Source: Pseudoflavonifractor sp902362925
Lineage (GTDB): Bacteria; Bacillota; Clostridia; Oscillospirales; Oscillospiraceae
DNA length: 64,000 nt
Reading direction: 5' to 3' (one strand)
Assembly (NCBI GenBank): GCA_902362925.1
Contig: CABIYL010000013.1
Notes under the pieces: generated by a model
The model's database searches: none
What the model saw: the letters and a program-made list of their open reading frames with translations, nothing else
What the model was told of the DNA's origin: nothing
Position numbers and translations under genes: made by a program
Part shown: positions 44,076 through 51,380 of the stretch, one piece after another
Position numbering within the stretch: the stretch's first letter is position 1
Layout of the letters: the number at the start of each line of letters is the position of its first letter

Positions 44076-45455
44076 TTATGCCCGGCTGTCCGGCAGGCTG
44101 GCGGCAGCGGCGCTCTGGCCAATCTGCCGCACCCGCTCGTCGGGCGCCTGGACGGAGAATGTGCAGTCGGGGTACTCGTCGGCCAGAACCTGGCGGGCGG
44201 TGGACAGGATGATGTCACCACCGGCGCCGCCGGCCACGCCGCCCATCACCAGGGCGCAGTTCATGTCGTAGAACTTGGTGTACAGAGCCAGAGCGTGGCC
44301 CAGGTAGACGCCCAGGTCCCGGTAGACCACCTCCACCGACTTGTCGCCCCCATCCATCCGGCAGCGGAGGGAGGAGAACTTGTCGGCGGCGCCGCCCTCG
44401 GGCATCTCCAGCCCGGCCATGGCAGCCAGCTTCACCGCGCCCTCCTGGCTCAGGTACTTGACGCCGCAGCCCACATCGCCGCTCCAGTCGTCACGGGCGG
44501 CGTCGGCCTGCACGTCGATGGGGGTGAAGGCCAGCTCGTTGAACCAGCCGGTCACGTTGCCCGCCTTGTCCACGTAGCCGCCGGCCTCGCTGCTGCCCAT
44601 GGAGATGCCCAGGATGCCGTTCTCGTTCAGGCCCATGGCGCCGGCCAGGGCGGTCACGTCGCCGTCGTTGGCCACGGCGAAGGGGATGTTCTCCCCCAGG
44701 CTGGCAGCGGTACGGGGGTAGATGTCCTTGATGGACTTGTCAAAGTCCTCCTTGCCCACGGAGAGGAACAGGCTGGCCACCATGCACCGCTCACCAACCA
44801 GCACGCCGGCGGTGGACACGCCCACGCCGTCCACCTGGGGCAGGTGCTCCGCAGCGGCACGGAGAGCGGCGGTGATGTGGTCGTAGTGGTACTGGGGGTC
44901 GCTCTGCTCGCTGGGCCGCCAGGGCATGGTGTCGGAGAACACGCTCTTGCCGTCCACCAGGGCGCTCACCTTCAGGTTGCTGGCGCCCGCGTCCAGACCG
45001 ATGCGGCAGCCCTCCAGATGCCGCCCCACCGGTCGGGAAGAGCCCTTCTCGGCGGGACGGTCGGCGTAGCTGCGGCTCTCCACGGTAAAGGGACGCTCAT
45101 AGACCCCCTCCATGAAGTCCCGGTCAAAGTCTCGGCTGCCGCCGGCTGCGTAGGCGTCCCGCAGGTACTCCGCCGCCGCCGTGCTGCCGCAGGCGATCAG
45201 CTTCCAGCCGCCCCGGGACCAGAGGAGGAACTTGGCCAGCCGGTCCACATACAGCCGGTCGGCGTCGCTCAGCGCTCCCTCGGTGCGCAGGGCGGTGTTG
45301 TACACCGACACCAGACCGTCCTCCCGCTCCACCGCCAGGGCGAAGGGGTGTTTTGCACCGCTCTCATAGACCCGGAAAAACCGGGCCAGGGGCACGAAGG
45401 TCTTGTCCAGCTCGGGCAGGTGGGTCACCGGCAGATCCAGTCCTAAAAATTCCAT
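44076..45455 (-). CDS. ROK-like sugar kinase-fold protein with an N-terminal extension
   Basis: 459 residues. Residues 1-145 (MEFLGLDLPVTHLPELDKTF, LYVDRLAKFLLWSRGGW) are an extension I do not recognise. From about 150 an ASKHA/ROK-type fold is visible: CRIGLDAGASNLKVSALVDG, GVGVSTAGVLVGER, ANDGDVTALAGAMGL, LGISMGSSEAGGYV, ALVMGGVAGGAGGDIIL. The ROK zinc cysteine cluster is absent. Probably a sugar kinase or sugar-sensing relative; substrate unknown. ATG 45455 has GAGGAGG upstream. Confidence 0.75.
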   Translation of the reverse strand: MEFLGLDLPVTHLPELDKTFVPLARFFRVYESGAKHPFALAVEREDGLVSVYNTALRTEGALSDADRLYVDRLAKFLLWSRGGWKLIACGSTAAAEYLRDAYAAGGSRDFDRDFMEGVYERPFTVESRSYADRPAEKGSSRPVGRHLEGCRIGLDAGASNLKVSALVDGKSVFSDTMPWRPSEQSDPQYHYDHITAALRAAAEHLPQVDGVGVSTAGVLVGERCMVASLFLSVGKEDFDKSIKDIYPRTAASLGENIPFAVANDGDVTALAGAMGLNENGILGISMGSSEAGGYVDKAGNVTGWFNELAFTPIDVQADAARDDWSGDVGCGVKYLSQEGAVKLAAMAGLEMPEGGAADKFSSLRCRMDGGDKSVEVVYRDLGVYLGHALALYTKFYDMNCALVMGGVAGGAGGDIILSTARQVLADEYPDCTFSVQAPDERVRQIGQSAAAASLPDSRA

Positions 45456-45541
45456 GGAAGCATCCTCCTCTTGTTTGTTGCCTCCAGTTTATCACACCAA
45501 TCTCCCCGGCGCATTATCCAAACCTGCTCACTTTTTGCACA

Positions 45542-45581
45542 AAAAGACCGGAGTCTGTGCAAAGTCAGACTCCGGTCTTTT
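45542..45581. terminator. Terminator of selD
   Basis: 16-bp arms AAAAGACCGGAGTCTG/CAGACTCCGGTCTTTT. TTTTTG on the minus strand, 16 bases after the selD stop. Confidence 0.88.
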
Positions 45582-45597
45582 CTCGCTGTATTTCCCG

Positions 45598-46647
45598 TCA
45601 CATATGGGGCAGCACGTGGACGGTATACTCCCCTTTGGACTGCACCTGTCCGATGACCGCGCCGGGAATACCCCGGTCGTTCAGCCTCCGGACCAGCTCC
45701 GCGCCCCGCTCCTCCGGGATGGAGATGAGCAGGCCGCCTGCGGTCTGGGGGTCGAAGAGCAGGTCGGACACCTCCAGTGCCACGGCCTCCTCCACCTTTA
45801 CCTTGCCCTCCAGGTAATTCCGGTTGCGGTAGGCGCCGGCGGGGATGATGCCGTCCTGGGCCAGCTCCAGCGCGCCGGAGGCAAAGGGCACCGTATCCGC
45901 CCACAGCTGCACCGTCACGCCGCTGCCCTCGGCCAGCTCGTTGACATGGCCCAGCAGGCCGAAGCCGGTGATATCCGTGCAGGCGCTGGGATGCAAGGGC
46001 AGCATGACCTCCTGGGCCCCCTTGTTCAGGGTACTCATCAGGCCGATCATCTCCTTCATCTGCCCGTCGGTGAGCAGCTCCGCCTTGGCGGCTGTGGAGA
46101 GCACGCCGGTTCCCACCGGCTTGGTGAGCACCAGCAGATCCCCCGGTTTTGCGCCGCTGTTGGTCAGGATCTCCTCCGGCCGGGCAAAGCCGGTGACGCA
46201 CAGGCCGTATTTCGGCTCCGTGTCCTCAATGCTGTGCCCTCCGGCGATGACCGCCCCGGCCTCCACCACCTTGTCGGCGCCGCCGGCCAGAATCTCCCGG
46301 ACAATCTCCAGGTTCAGGCAGGTGGGGAAACAGAGCAGGTTGATGGCCAGTCGGGGCGTGCCCCCCATGGCGTACACGTCGGAGAGGGCGTTGGCCGCCG
46401 CAATCCGGCCAAAGCTGCGGGGATCGTCCACTACGGGCGGGAAAAAGTCCGCCGTCTGGATCATGGCGGTATCGTCGTTGATCCGGTAGACGGCAGCGTC
46501 GTCGCTGGCGTCAAAACCCACCATCAGCCGCTCATCAGAGCCCTTTGGCAGGTCCGCCAGCAGTTGGCCAAGGACACCCGGTCCTATCTTGGCCCCTCAG
46601 CCGCCCGCGGCTGTCATTTTGGTCAGTCTGACCGGTTCTTCGTTCAT
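45598..46647 (-). CDS. selD: Selenide, water dikinase, itself a selenoprotein
   Basis: 349 residues from ATG 46647 (GGAGG six bases upstream), with in-frame TGA at 46597-46599 read as selenocysteine 17 in MTAAGG-U-GAKIGPG. Without recoding the frame would appear to begin at ATG 46524. Downstream motifs: VGFDASDDAAVY (MgATP), ADFFPPVVDDP, ANALSDVYAMGGTP, TGFGLLGH and FDPQTAGGL. It makes selenophosphate from selenide and ATP for selenocysteine synthesis. A hairpin directly after the TGA fits a bacterial SECIS. Confidence 0.93.
46566..46594 (-). promoter_or_regulatory. Bacterial SECIS-like hairpin in selD
   Basis: Three bases after the TGA (minus strand): GGCCAA stem with TTGGCC, a GATA bulge, then GGAC-CGGGT-GTCC. 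Position and short apical loop suit SelB-dependent decoding. Confidence 0.75.
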
Positions 46648-46700
46648 ACCGCGCCTCCTCTCCCCTGCTCCGGGGCAGACGCCCGGAACAATTTCATTTT

Positions 46701-46729
46701 ATTATATCACATCTCCTGCCGGGGTTAAA
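46701..46729 (-). promoter_or_regulatory. selD promoter
   Basis: Minus strand TTTAAC, 17-base spacer, TATAAT preceded by TGA (extended -10). Confidence 0.65.
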
Positions 46730-46848
46730 CTGCAAATTTTCCGTACCGCCCTGCCGCCGTCTCACCCGCCGGACCGGTGCGGCATAGGCTGGAACTGAGA
46801 AGAAATCCATGTCTCGTTTCCTATTTTGAATACTGGAGGGTTATCCAT

Positions 46849-47132
46849 ATGGCTGCGGAACCGCGTGTACAGTTTTACCTGGGGGCAAACGCCCCCTCCG
46901 GCTTCTACTCTCTCTACGACCAGCTCATCGACCCCGACCAGGCCCAGGACGTGATGATCCTCAAGGGCGGTCCGGGCTGCGGCAAGTCCTCTCTGATGCG
47001 TAAAGTGGGGGCCGCCATGGAGGAGCAGGGCCTGGCGGTGGAGTACATCCAGTGCTCCGGCGACCCGGACTCCCTGGACGCCGTCATCATTCCCACCCTG
47101 GCCACCGCCATTGTGGACGGTACCGCACCCCA
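46849..47132 (+). pseudogene. P-loop ATPase, 5' part, split by an integrative element
   Basis: ATG 46849 (GGAGGG upstream) opens a P-loop protein: RVQFYLGANAPSGFYSLYDQ, Walker A GGPGCGKSSLMRK, then IVDGTAPH, where the element begins. Reading continues into the element to a stop at 47247, giving a truncated 132-residue product. The remaining 3' part is at 52943-53750. Joined, the gene has 364 codons including the stop and belongs to an ATPase family of unknown function found in Firmicutes. Confidence 0.88.
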
Positions 47133-47146
47133 CGGCTGCGCAACAC
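47131..47146. other. Left attachment site (attL) with element-derived arm
   Basis: Crossover CA (47131-47132), seven bases, then GCAACAC (47140-47146). It mirrors GTGTTGC, seven bases, CA at the right end. Confidence 0.8.
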
Positions 47147-47167
47147 CAGGACACTTCTCATGCAAAA

Positions 47168-47200
47168 AGACGGCGCATCCCGGATTGGGACACGCCGTCT
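47168..47200 (-). terminator. Terminator of the TROVE gene
   Basis: AGACGGCG/CGCCGTCT stem with an inner TCCC/GGGA pair, then TTTTGC on the minus strand, inside the element's left end. Confidence 0.85.
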
Positions 47201-47212
47201 GTATGATGGGGA

Positions 47213-48679
47213 TTATGCCGTCAGGTCTCGGTAGCGGGGCTCGCTGAGAACGTCCAGCATGTATGCGTAGGGGGAGAGCTCTCCGCTGGTCACCATCTGG
47301 AAGAGCTTGGGCGTACAGCCCGAGACAAGCGCCGCTCCCTGCGCGTTCATGGTGACGGGCTGGTGGAGGCCACGGCTGGCCACGTTCCAGAACACCACCT
47401 GGGGGAGCTGGTAGCCCTCGGCCGCAAAGGCCTGGCGGGCCTGCTCAAAGACGGTGACATCCGCGCACTCGGTCCCCTGGTCAAACTCCATGTCGGAGAT
47501 GACATACAGGGTGTCGGGCATATCCGCCTGGCTCATGTGGTTCTCCACGGCGGCGCGGAGGAGCAGAGCAAAGACCGCCTCAAGGTTGGTGTTGGCACAC
47601 TCGTTGAATCCCGCGCAGTACTGCACCTGCTCATAGAGGTCCTTGCCCTTGATCTCCACCAGCCTGGGGCTGTGGGAGAAGGTGATGAAGTGGTTGCGGA
47701 AGGCCCCGGTGTTCCTCTGGGCGAAGTAGATGGCCAGGGACAGGGCCACAGCGGCGGGGATAGGGCTGACATACCCGCTGTACATGGAGCCAGATCCGTC
47801 GGCCACCACAAGGGCGTTGCCGCCGCCGGTGTAGTCGGGCAGAGCATTCCAGGTGGTGTCCAGGGCGAGACGCTCCGCCTGGGACATCACCTTGCCCGCA
47901 AGAGCGGGTGCAATCACGTCGTAGGGATAGAGAGTGCCCGTGTGGAGGGTCGCCTTTCCCTCACAGACCTGTTCCAGGAAGTCCTGGTAGCGCTCCCCGT
48001 CGTTGCGGAGAAAGGCCTTGCGGTACTTGAGCATGGCCTTGGAGGGCTGCTTGGCGTAGTCAAAGGTGTAGTCCCTCTCGCGCAGGTTGTTCTCCAGAAT
48101 GGCGATTCTGGCGCGCAGAGCGGAGAGGGTCTTGCGGTAGGCGGCCTCGGTCATGCCCAGGCCCTTCACCAGGATCTTGGCGGAGAGCAGAGTGTCGGGG
48201 CTGCTGGCGTTCACCGAGGGGAGCCACTTGGCCATGAGAGAGGCATTCCCCTCTCCCGACTCCATGGCCTCCACGTCCCTGGCCAGCTGGGCCTTGATGT
48301 AGGCGATGGCCGCATCCCTGCAGGGGGTGTCAAAGAGGGCGATCAGGTCGTCCCAGCGGCCGTACTCGGGGATGTTCCCCAGGTTCCTGACCACCGTCTC
48401 GGGGGAGAGACGGGCCATGGCCTTCAGGATGATGCGGAAGGCGTAGCGCTCACCCAGGCCGCCGCGGACGTCACGGGCGAAGAAGGCGATCTTCACCGCC
48501 ATATCTCTGTCCTCGGCCCAGGCCCGTGTAAAGCGGTTCTGGATCTCTTCCCAGGACGCCCCGCGCAGGGCGCCCACGGTGGAAAACAGGTCCAGACAGT
48601 CGCTCATGGTGGTTGACCAGGCGGCACCGCCATTTTCCGTGCAGGTGCGGATGGATTCTCTTTTCAATGCTTCCAGCAT
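47213..48679 (-). CDS. Ro60-like TROVE/vWA RNA-binding protein (DUF2828-type)
   Basis: 488 residues from ATG 48679 (AGGAGGT upstream). The N-terminal two thirds are helical HEAT-like repeats typical of TROVE proteins (KIAFFARDVRGGLGERYAFR, NIPEYGRWDDLIALFD, KWLPSVNASSPDTLLSAK). The C-terminal third is a von Willebrand A domain with MIDAS DGSGS (VVADGSGSMYSG), THR-like FITFSHSP and VISDMEFD. Ro proteins bind Y RNAs and misfolded RNAs in RNA quality control. Divergent from two WYL genes and inside the integrative element. Confidence 0.87.
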   Translation of the reverse strand: MLEALKRESIRTCTENGGAAWSTTMSDCLDLFSTVGALRGASWEEIQNRFTRAWAEDRDMAVKIAFFARDVRGGLGERYAFRIILKAMARLSPETVVRNLGNIPEYGRWDDLIALFDTPCRDAAIAYIKAQLARDVEAMESGEGNASLMAKWLPSVNASSPDTLLSAKILVKGLGMTEAAYRKTLSALRARIAILENNLRERDYTFDYAKQPSKAMLKYRKAFLRNDGERYQDFLEQVCEGKATLHTGTLYPYDVIAPALAGKVMSQAERLALDTTWNALPDYTGGGNALVVADGSGSMYSGYVSPIPAAVALSLAIYFAQRNTGAFRNHFITFSHSPRLVEIKGKDLYEQVQYCAGFNECANTNLEAVFALLLRAAVENHMSQADMPDTLYVISDMEFDQGTECADVTVFEQARQAFAAEGYQLPQVVFWNVASRGLHQPVTMNAQGAALVSGCTPKLFQMVTSGELSPYAYMLDVLSEPRYRDLTA

Positions 48680-48767
48680 GACGGTACCTCCTAGCGGTTG
48701 GGATGGATAACAAGGCACATTGTGTTTTGAAGTCACATAACCGGCAAGATTGCTGTCTGTGCCTTTC

Positions 48768-48853
48768 TGCGTACAAGGCGCCGTATTCCGGATATGATCC
48801 GGAGCTTCTCCCGAGCTAATAAAAGAAATTGCTGTGGGCGCCTTTCATGTGCA
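48768..48853. ncRNA. Candidate Y-like structured RNA
   Basis: In the 264-base gap between TROVE and WYL. Perfect 8-bp closing stem AAGGCGCC/GGCGCCTT (48775-48782 with 48837-48844), extended by TGC/GCA across an internal loop. It encloses TCCGGAT-N3-ATCCGGA and GGAG-N3-CTCC hairpins. A long terminal stem with an internal loop next to a Ro gene is what a Y RNA would show. I found no tRNA-like T-loop, and strand is undecided. Confidence 0.35.
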
Positions 48854-48893
48854 TATCATAACCTGCCGTGTCCGCTTTTTCCTCTCAAAAAAG

Positions 48894-48922
48894 TTGCGAG
48901 GTCTGCCGTTTTGTCGTACACT
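48894..48922 (+). promoter_or_regulatory. Promoter of the WYL operon
   Basis: TTGCGA, 17-base spacer, TACACT, 21 bases before ATG 48944. Confidence 0.6.
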
Positions 48923-48943
48923 GTCAGAAAAGGAGGTGGCGGC

Positions 48944-50176
48944 ATGGCCTATCGTGAGCTGGTAAAGCGGTTTGAATCGGTGCGGGAGTACATGCGGGAC
49001 TTTCTGGTCTTCGGCTACAAGACCCGGCGGGAGTTTGAGGGCAAGAGCGCCCGCACCTACGACAATGAGCGCCGCCGCATCGAGAGCTGGCTGGGGGACA
49101 ATCTGCGCTGGGAGTACCGCTCCAAAGGCAAGGCGGTATTTCTGTCCATGGACGCGGCGGAGCTGGCCCACAACCCGCTGTATCGGGCCTGGCAGTCCAA
49201 GAGCTTCACCGACAACGACATCACCCTCCACTTCTGCCTGCTGGACCTGCTCGCCGACGGTCTCCCCCGCCACGCCGAGGAGATCACCGACGCCCTGACG
49301 TCCCGGTACAACATTCTCTCCGAGCTGTCCACCGTCCGGCGCAAGCTGAAGGAGTATGCGGAGCTGGGGATTCTGGAAGCCCAGAAGCAGGGCCGTGCCC
49401 TGTGCTACACCCTCTCCCCCTGTACCCTTGATTCCCTCTTCCCCGACCAGACCCGGCTGCCCGAGCTACTGTGCTTCTTCGGGGAGACCGTTCCCCTCTC
49501 AGTGGCGGGCAGCTTTCTGGCCAGCCGTGGGGGTGAGGAGGACTGTAAGCTCCGCTTCAAGCACCACTTCATCGTCCACACCCTGGAGGACCAGATGCTG
49601 CTCACCGCCCTGGAGGCCATCCGCACCCATGCCCAGCTCGAGGTGACCAATGTCAGCGGCCGCAGCGGCAGGGAGCTGGTGATGACGGTGGTGCCGCTGA
49701 AGATCATGGTCAGCGTCCAGACCGGACGGCGCTATCTGGCGGCCTGGCTGCCCGCTCGGCATCGCTTCACCTCCCTCCGGCTGGACTACATCAAGGCCCT
49801 CTCCCTCCTTCCCGGTCAGGAGGAGGACGGGGACTGCCGCGCCCTGGCCGAAGAGCGGCTGGCCCACAGCTGGGGGGCAGCCCTCCACAACAGCCCCCGG
49901 CTGGAGCGGTTCTCCATGACCGTGGCGGTGGACGAAGTGAAAGAGCACTACATCATCCAGCGCCTGCGCCGGGAGAGCCGTGGCGGCACGGTGGAGCAGG
50001 TGGAGCCCGGTCTGTGGCGCTGCACCCGGTACGTCTGCGATACCGGCGAGATGATGAACTGGGTCAAGACCTTCATCGGGCGCATTGTGTCCCTGGAGGG
50101 GGACAACCAGAGGGCCATCGACCGGTTTTATGATGATATCCGCCGCATGGCGGAGCTGTACGGAGGTGAGGACTGA
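48944..50176 (+). CDS. WYL-domain protein 1
   Basis: 410 residues from ATG 48944 (AAAAGGAGG upstream). N-terminal winged-helix segments (LVFGYKTRREFEGKSARTYDNE, LDLLADGLPRHAEEITDALT, STVRRKLKEYAELGILE). The WYL-type Sm-like domain covers residues about 215-320 (AIRTHAQLEV, VPLKIMVSVQTGRRYLAAW, FTSLRLDYIKALSLL), and a WCX C-terminal part ends in FIGRIVSLEG. WYL proteins are ligand-gated regulators, often of defence loci, and may bind nucleotides or oligonucleotides. It overlaps WYL protein 2 by one base. Confidence 0.86.
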   Translation: MAYRELVKRFESVREYMRDFLVFGYKTRREFEGKSARTYDNERRRIESWLGDNLRWEYRSKGKAVFLSMDAAELAHNPLYRAWQSKSFTDNDITLHFCLLDLLADGLPRHAEEITDALTSRYNILSELSTVRRKLKEYAELGILEAQKQGRALCYTLSPCTLDSLFPDQTRLPELLCFFGETVPLSVAGSFLASRGGEEDCKLRFKHHFIVHTLEDQMLLTALEAIRTHAQLEVTNVSGRSGRELVMTVVPLKIMVSVQTGRRYLAAWLPARHRFTSLRLDYIKALSLLPGQEEDGDCRALAEERLAHSWGAALHNSPRLERFSMTVAVDEVKEHYIIQRLRRESRGGTVEQVEPGLWRCTRYVCDTGEMMNWVKTFIGRIVSLEGDNQRAIDRFYDDIRRMAELYGGED

Positions 50177-51153
50177 TGGAGCTGTTTTCCGAGGTCTACG
50201 GCTGCTACTACGCGGTGGTGGCGGAGATTCTCCACAGCGCGCCCCTGACCCGTGCCCAGGCGGAGGAGCTGGCGGCAGGCCGTGGCTACGGCGAGAGCGT
50301 CATCCAGCTCATCCCCAAGCTGCTGGGCGGCCAGGACTGGCCCCTGCTGGAGGAGCGGGACGGCCTGTTCCACAGCCGCCTGGACCGGCTGCCCGTCCTG
50401 CCGGTAACCCATCTGGAGCGGTCCTGGCTGAAGGCCCTGCTGACCGACCCCCGTCTGCGTCTCTTTCTCTCCGATGATCAGCTCTCCCATCTGGGGGAGG
50501 CCCTGTCCGGCGTGGAACCCCTGTGCCGGCAGAAGGATGTGGTCTGCTTCGACCGCTTTCTGGACGGGGACGACTACGCCGACCCGGACTATCGTCGGCG
50601 GTTCCAGGCCATTCTGGCCGCCCTGAAGACGGGTAGCGTGCTCCAGGTGACCTATCTGTCCCAAAAGGGCAACACCCACACCAGCGAATACAAGCCCATG
50701 CGGCTGGAGTACTCCCCCCGGGACGACAAGTTCCGGATCTACGCACTCAGGGTCCGGGACGGCCGCAGCAAGGGGTGCAGCATCCTCAATCTGGGCCGGA
50801 TTCTGGACGTTGCCCCCTCCGATGAGCAGTATGACGGCGGCTTTGACGTGGCGGAGTGGCGCCGCCGTCACCGCTGCGCCCAGCCCCTGCTCCTGCAGGT
50901 CACCAGAGAGCGCAACGGCGTGGAGCGGTTCATGCTGGAGTTCTCCTCCTACGAGAAGCAGAGCGAGTACGACGAGGAGACCGGCTCCTGCACGGTGCGG
51001 CTGTGGTACCAGCAGGACGACGAGATTGAGGTGCTCATCCGGCTGCTGGGCTTCGGCCCGGTGGTGCGGGTGCTGGGTCCGGAGTCCTTTGTGGCCCTGA
51101 TGCGGGAGCGGGTGGCCAGGCAGGCCGCCCTGCTGGACACCGGCAAAAGCTGA
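50176..51153 (+). CDS. WYL-domain protein 2
   Basis: 325 residues. N-terminal helical part (YYAVVAEILHSAPLTRAQAEE), then a WYL core from about residue 150 (ILAALKTGSVLQVTYLSQKG, KPMRLEYSPRDDKFRIYALR, LNLGRILDV) and WCX segment (LEFSSYEKQSEYDEETG, LLGFGPVVRVLGP). Its start overlaps the stop of WYL protein 1 (TGATG), so equal amounts are likely. Together they probably sense a nucleic-acid-derived signal and control the TROVE gene or RNA. Confidence 0.86.
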   Translation: MELFSEVYGCYYAVVAEILHSAPLTRAQAEELAAGRGYGESVIQLIPKLLGGQDWPLLEERDGLFHSRLDRLPVLPVTHLERSWLKALLTDPRLRLFLSDDQLSHLGEALSGVEPLCRQKDVVCFDRFLDGDDYADPDYRRRFQAILAALKTGSVLQVTYLSQKGNTHTSEYKPMRLEYSPRDDKFRIYALRVRDGRSKGCSILNLGRILDVAPSDEQYDGGFDVAEWRRRHRCAQPLLLQVTRERNGVERFMLEFSSYEKQSEYDEETGSCTVRLWYQQDDEIEVLIRLLGFGPVVRVLGPESFVALMRERVARQAALLDTGKS

Positions 51154-51169
51154 ATATTCGCCCTATATA

Positions 51170-51200
51170 GAGCCTCCGGCGCTGTGTGTGCCGGGGGCTC
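51170..51200 (+). terminator. Hairpin after the WYL genes
   Basis: GAGCCTCCGGC/GCCGGGGGCTC, 11 bp with one G-T pair, 16 bases after the stop. Weak U-tract (CTCTCAT). Confidence 0.5.
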
Positions 51201-51266
51201 CTCTCATACTCCCCCTCTTCCGCTCATAGAGTTCTATGAAATCCATAAGAGGGGGGAGGTATGGCA

Positions 51267-51380
51267 ATGCGAAAGACCGTGCTGATACTCACGGAGAAGT
51301 TTCAGTCCAAAACACCGCCGGACAGAGAGGCCGTCCGACAGGCGGTGGCCGCCTGGTTGGCCGGAGCGTTAAAGACATGA
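51267..51380 (+). CDS. 37-residue ORF translationally coupled to the recombinase
   Basis: ATG 51267 with GGGGAGG seven bases upstream. It encodes MRKTVLILTEKFQSKTPPD, then an amphipathic helix (REAVRQAVAAWLAGALKT). Its TGA overlaps the recombinase ATG (ATGA). A small inverted repeat CATAGA-N2-TCTATG (51225-51238) lies upstream. It could be a directionality or regulatory factor, or a coupling leader. No family recognised. Confidence 0.6.
   Translation: MRKTVLILTEKFQSKTPPDREAVRQAVAAWLAGALKT

Noticed and set aside
46597..46599. selD as a 5'-truncated pseudogene
   Set aside because: The TGA falls in the active-site loop, is followed by a SECIS-like hairpin and preceded by an intact coding start with a strong ribosome site.
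48768..48853. tRNA-like module of a YrlA-type RNA
   Set aside because: No T-loop GGTTCGA-type sequence or cloverleaf pairing was found, so I call it only a candidate Y-like stem RNA.
48680..48943. Sigma-54 (RtcR-type) promoter upstream of the TROVE gene
   Set aside because: GGCAC and TTGC occur, but the GG to GC distance is about 16 rather than 10 bases.
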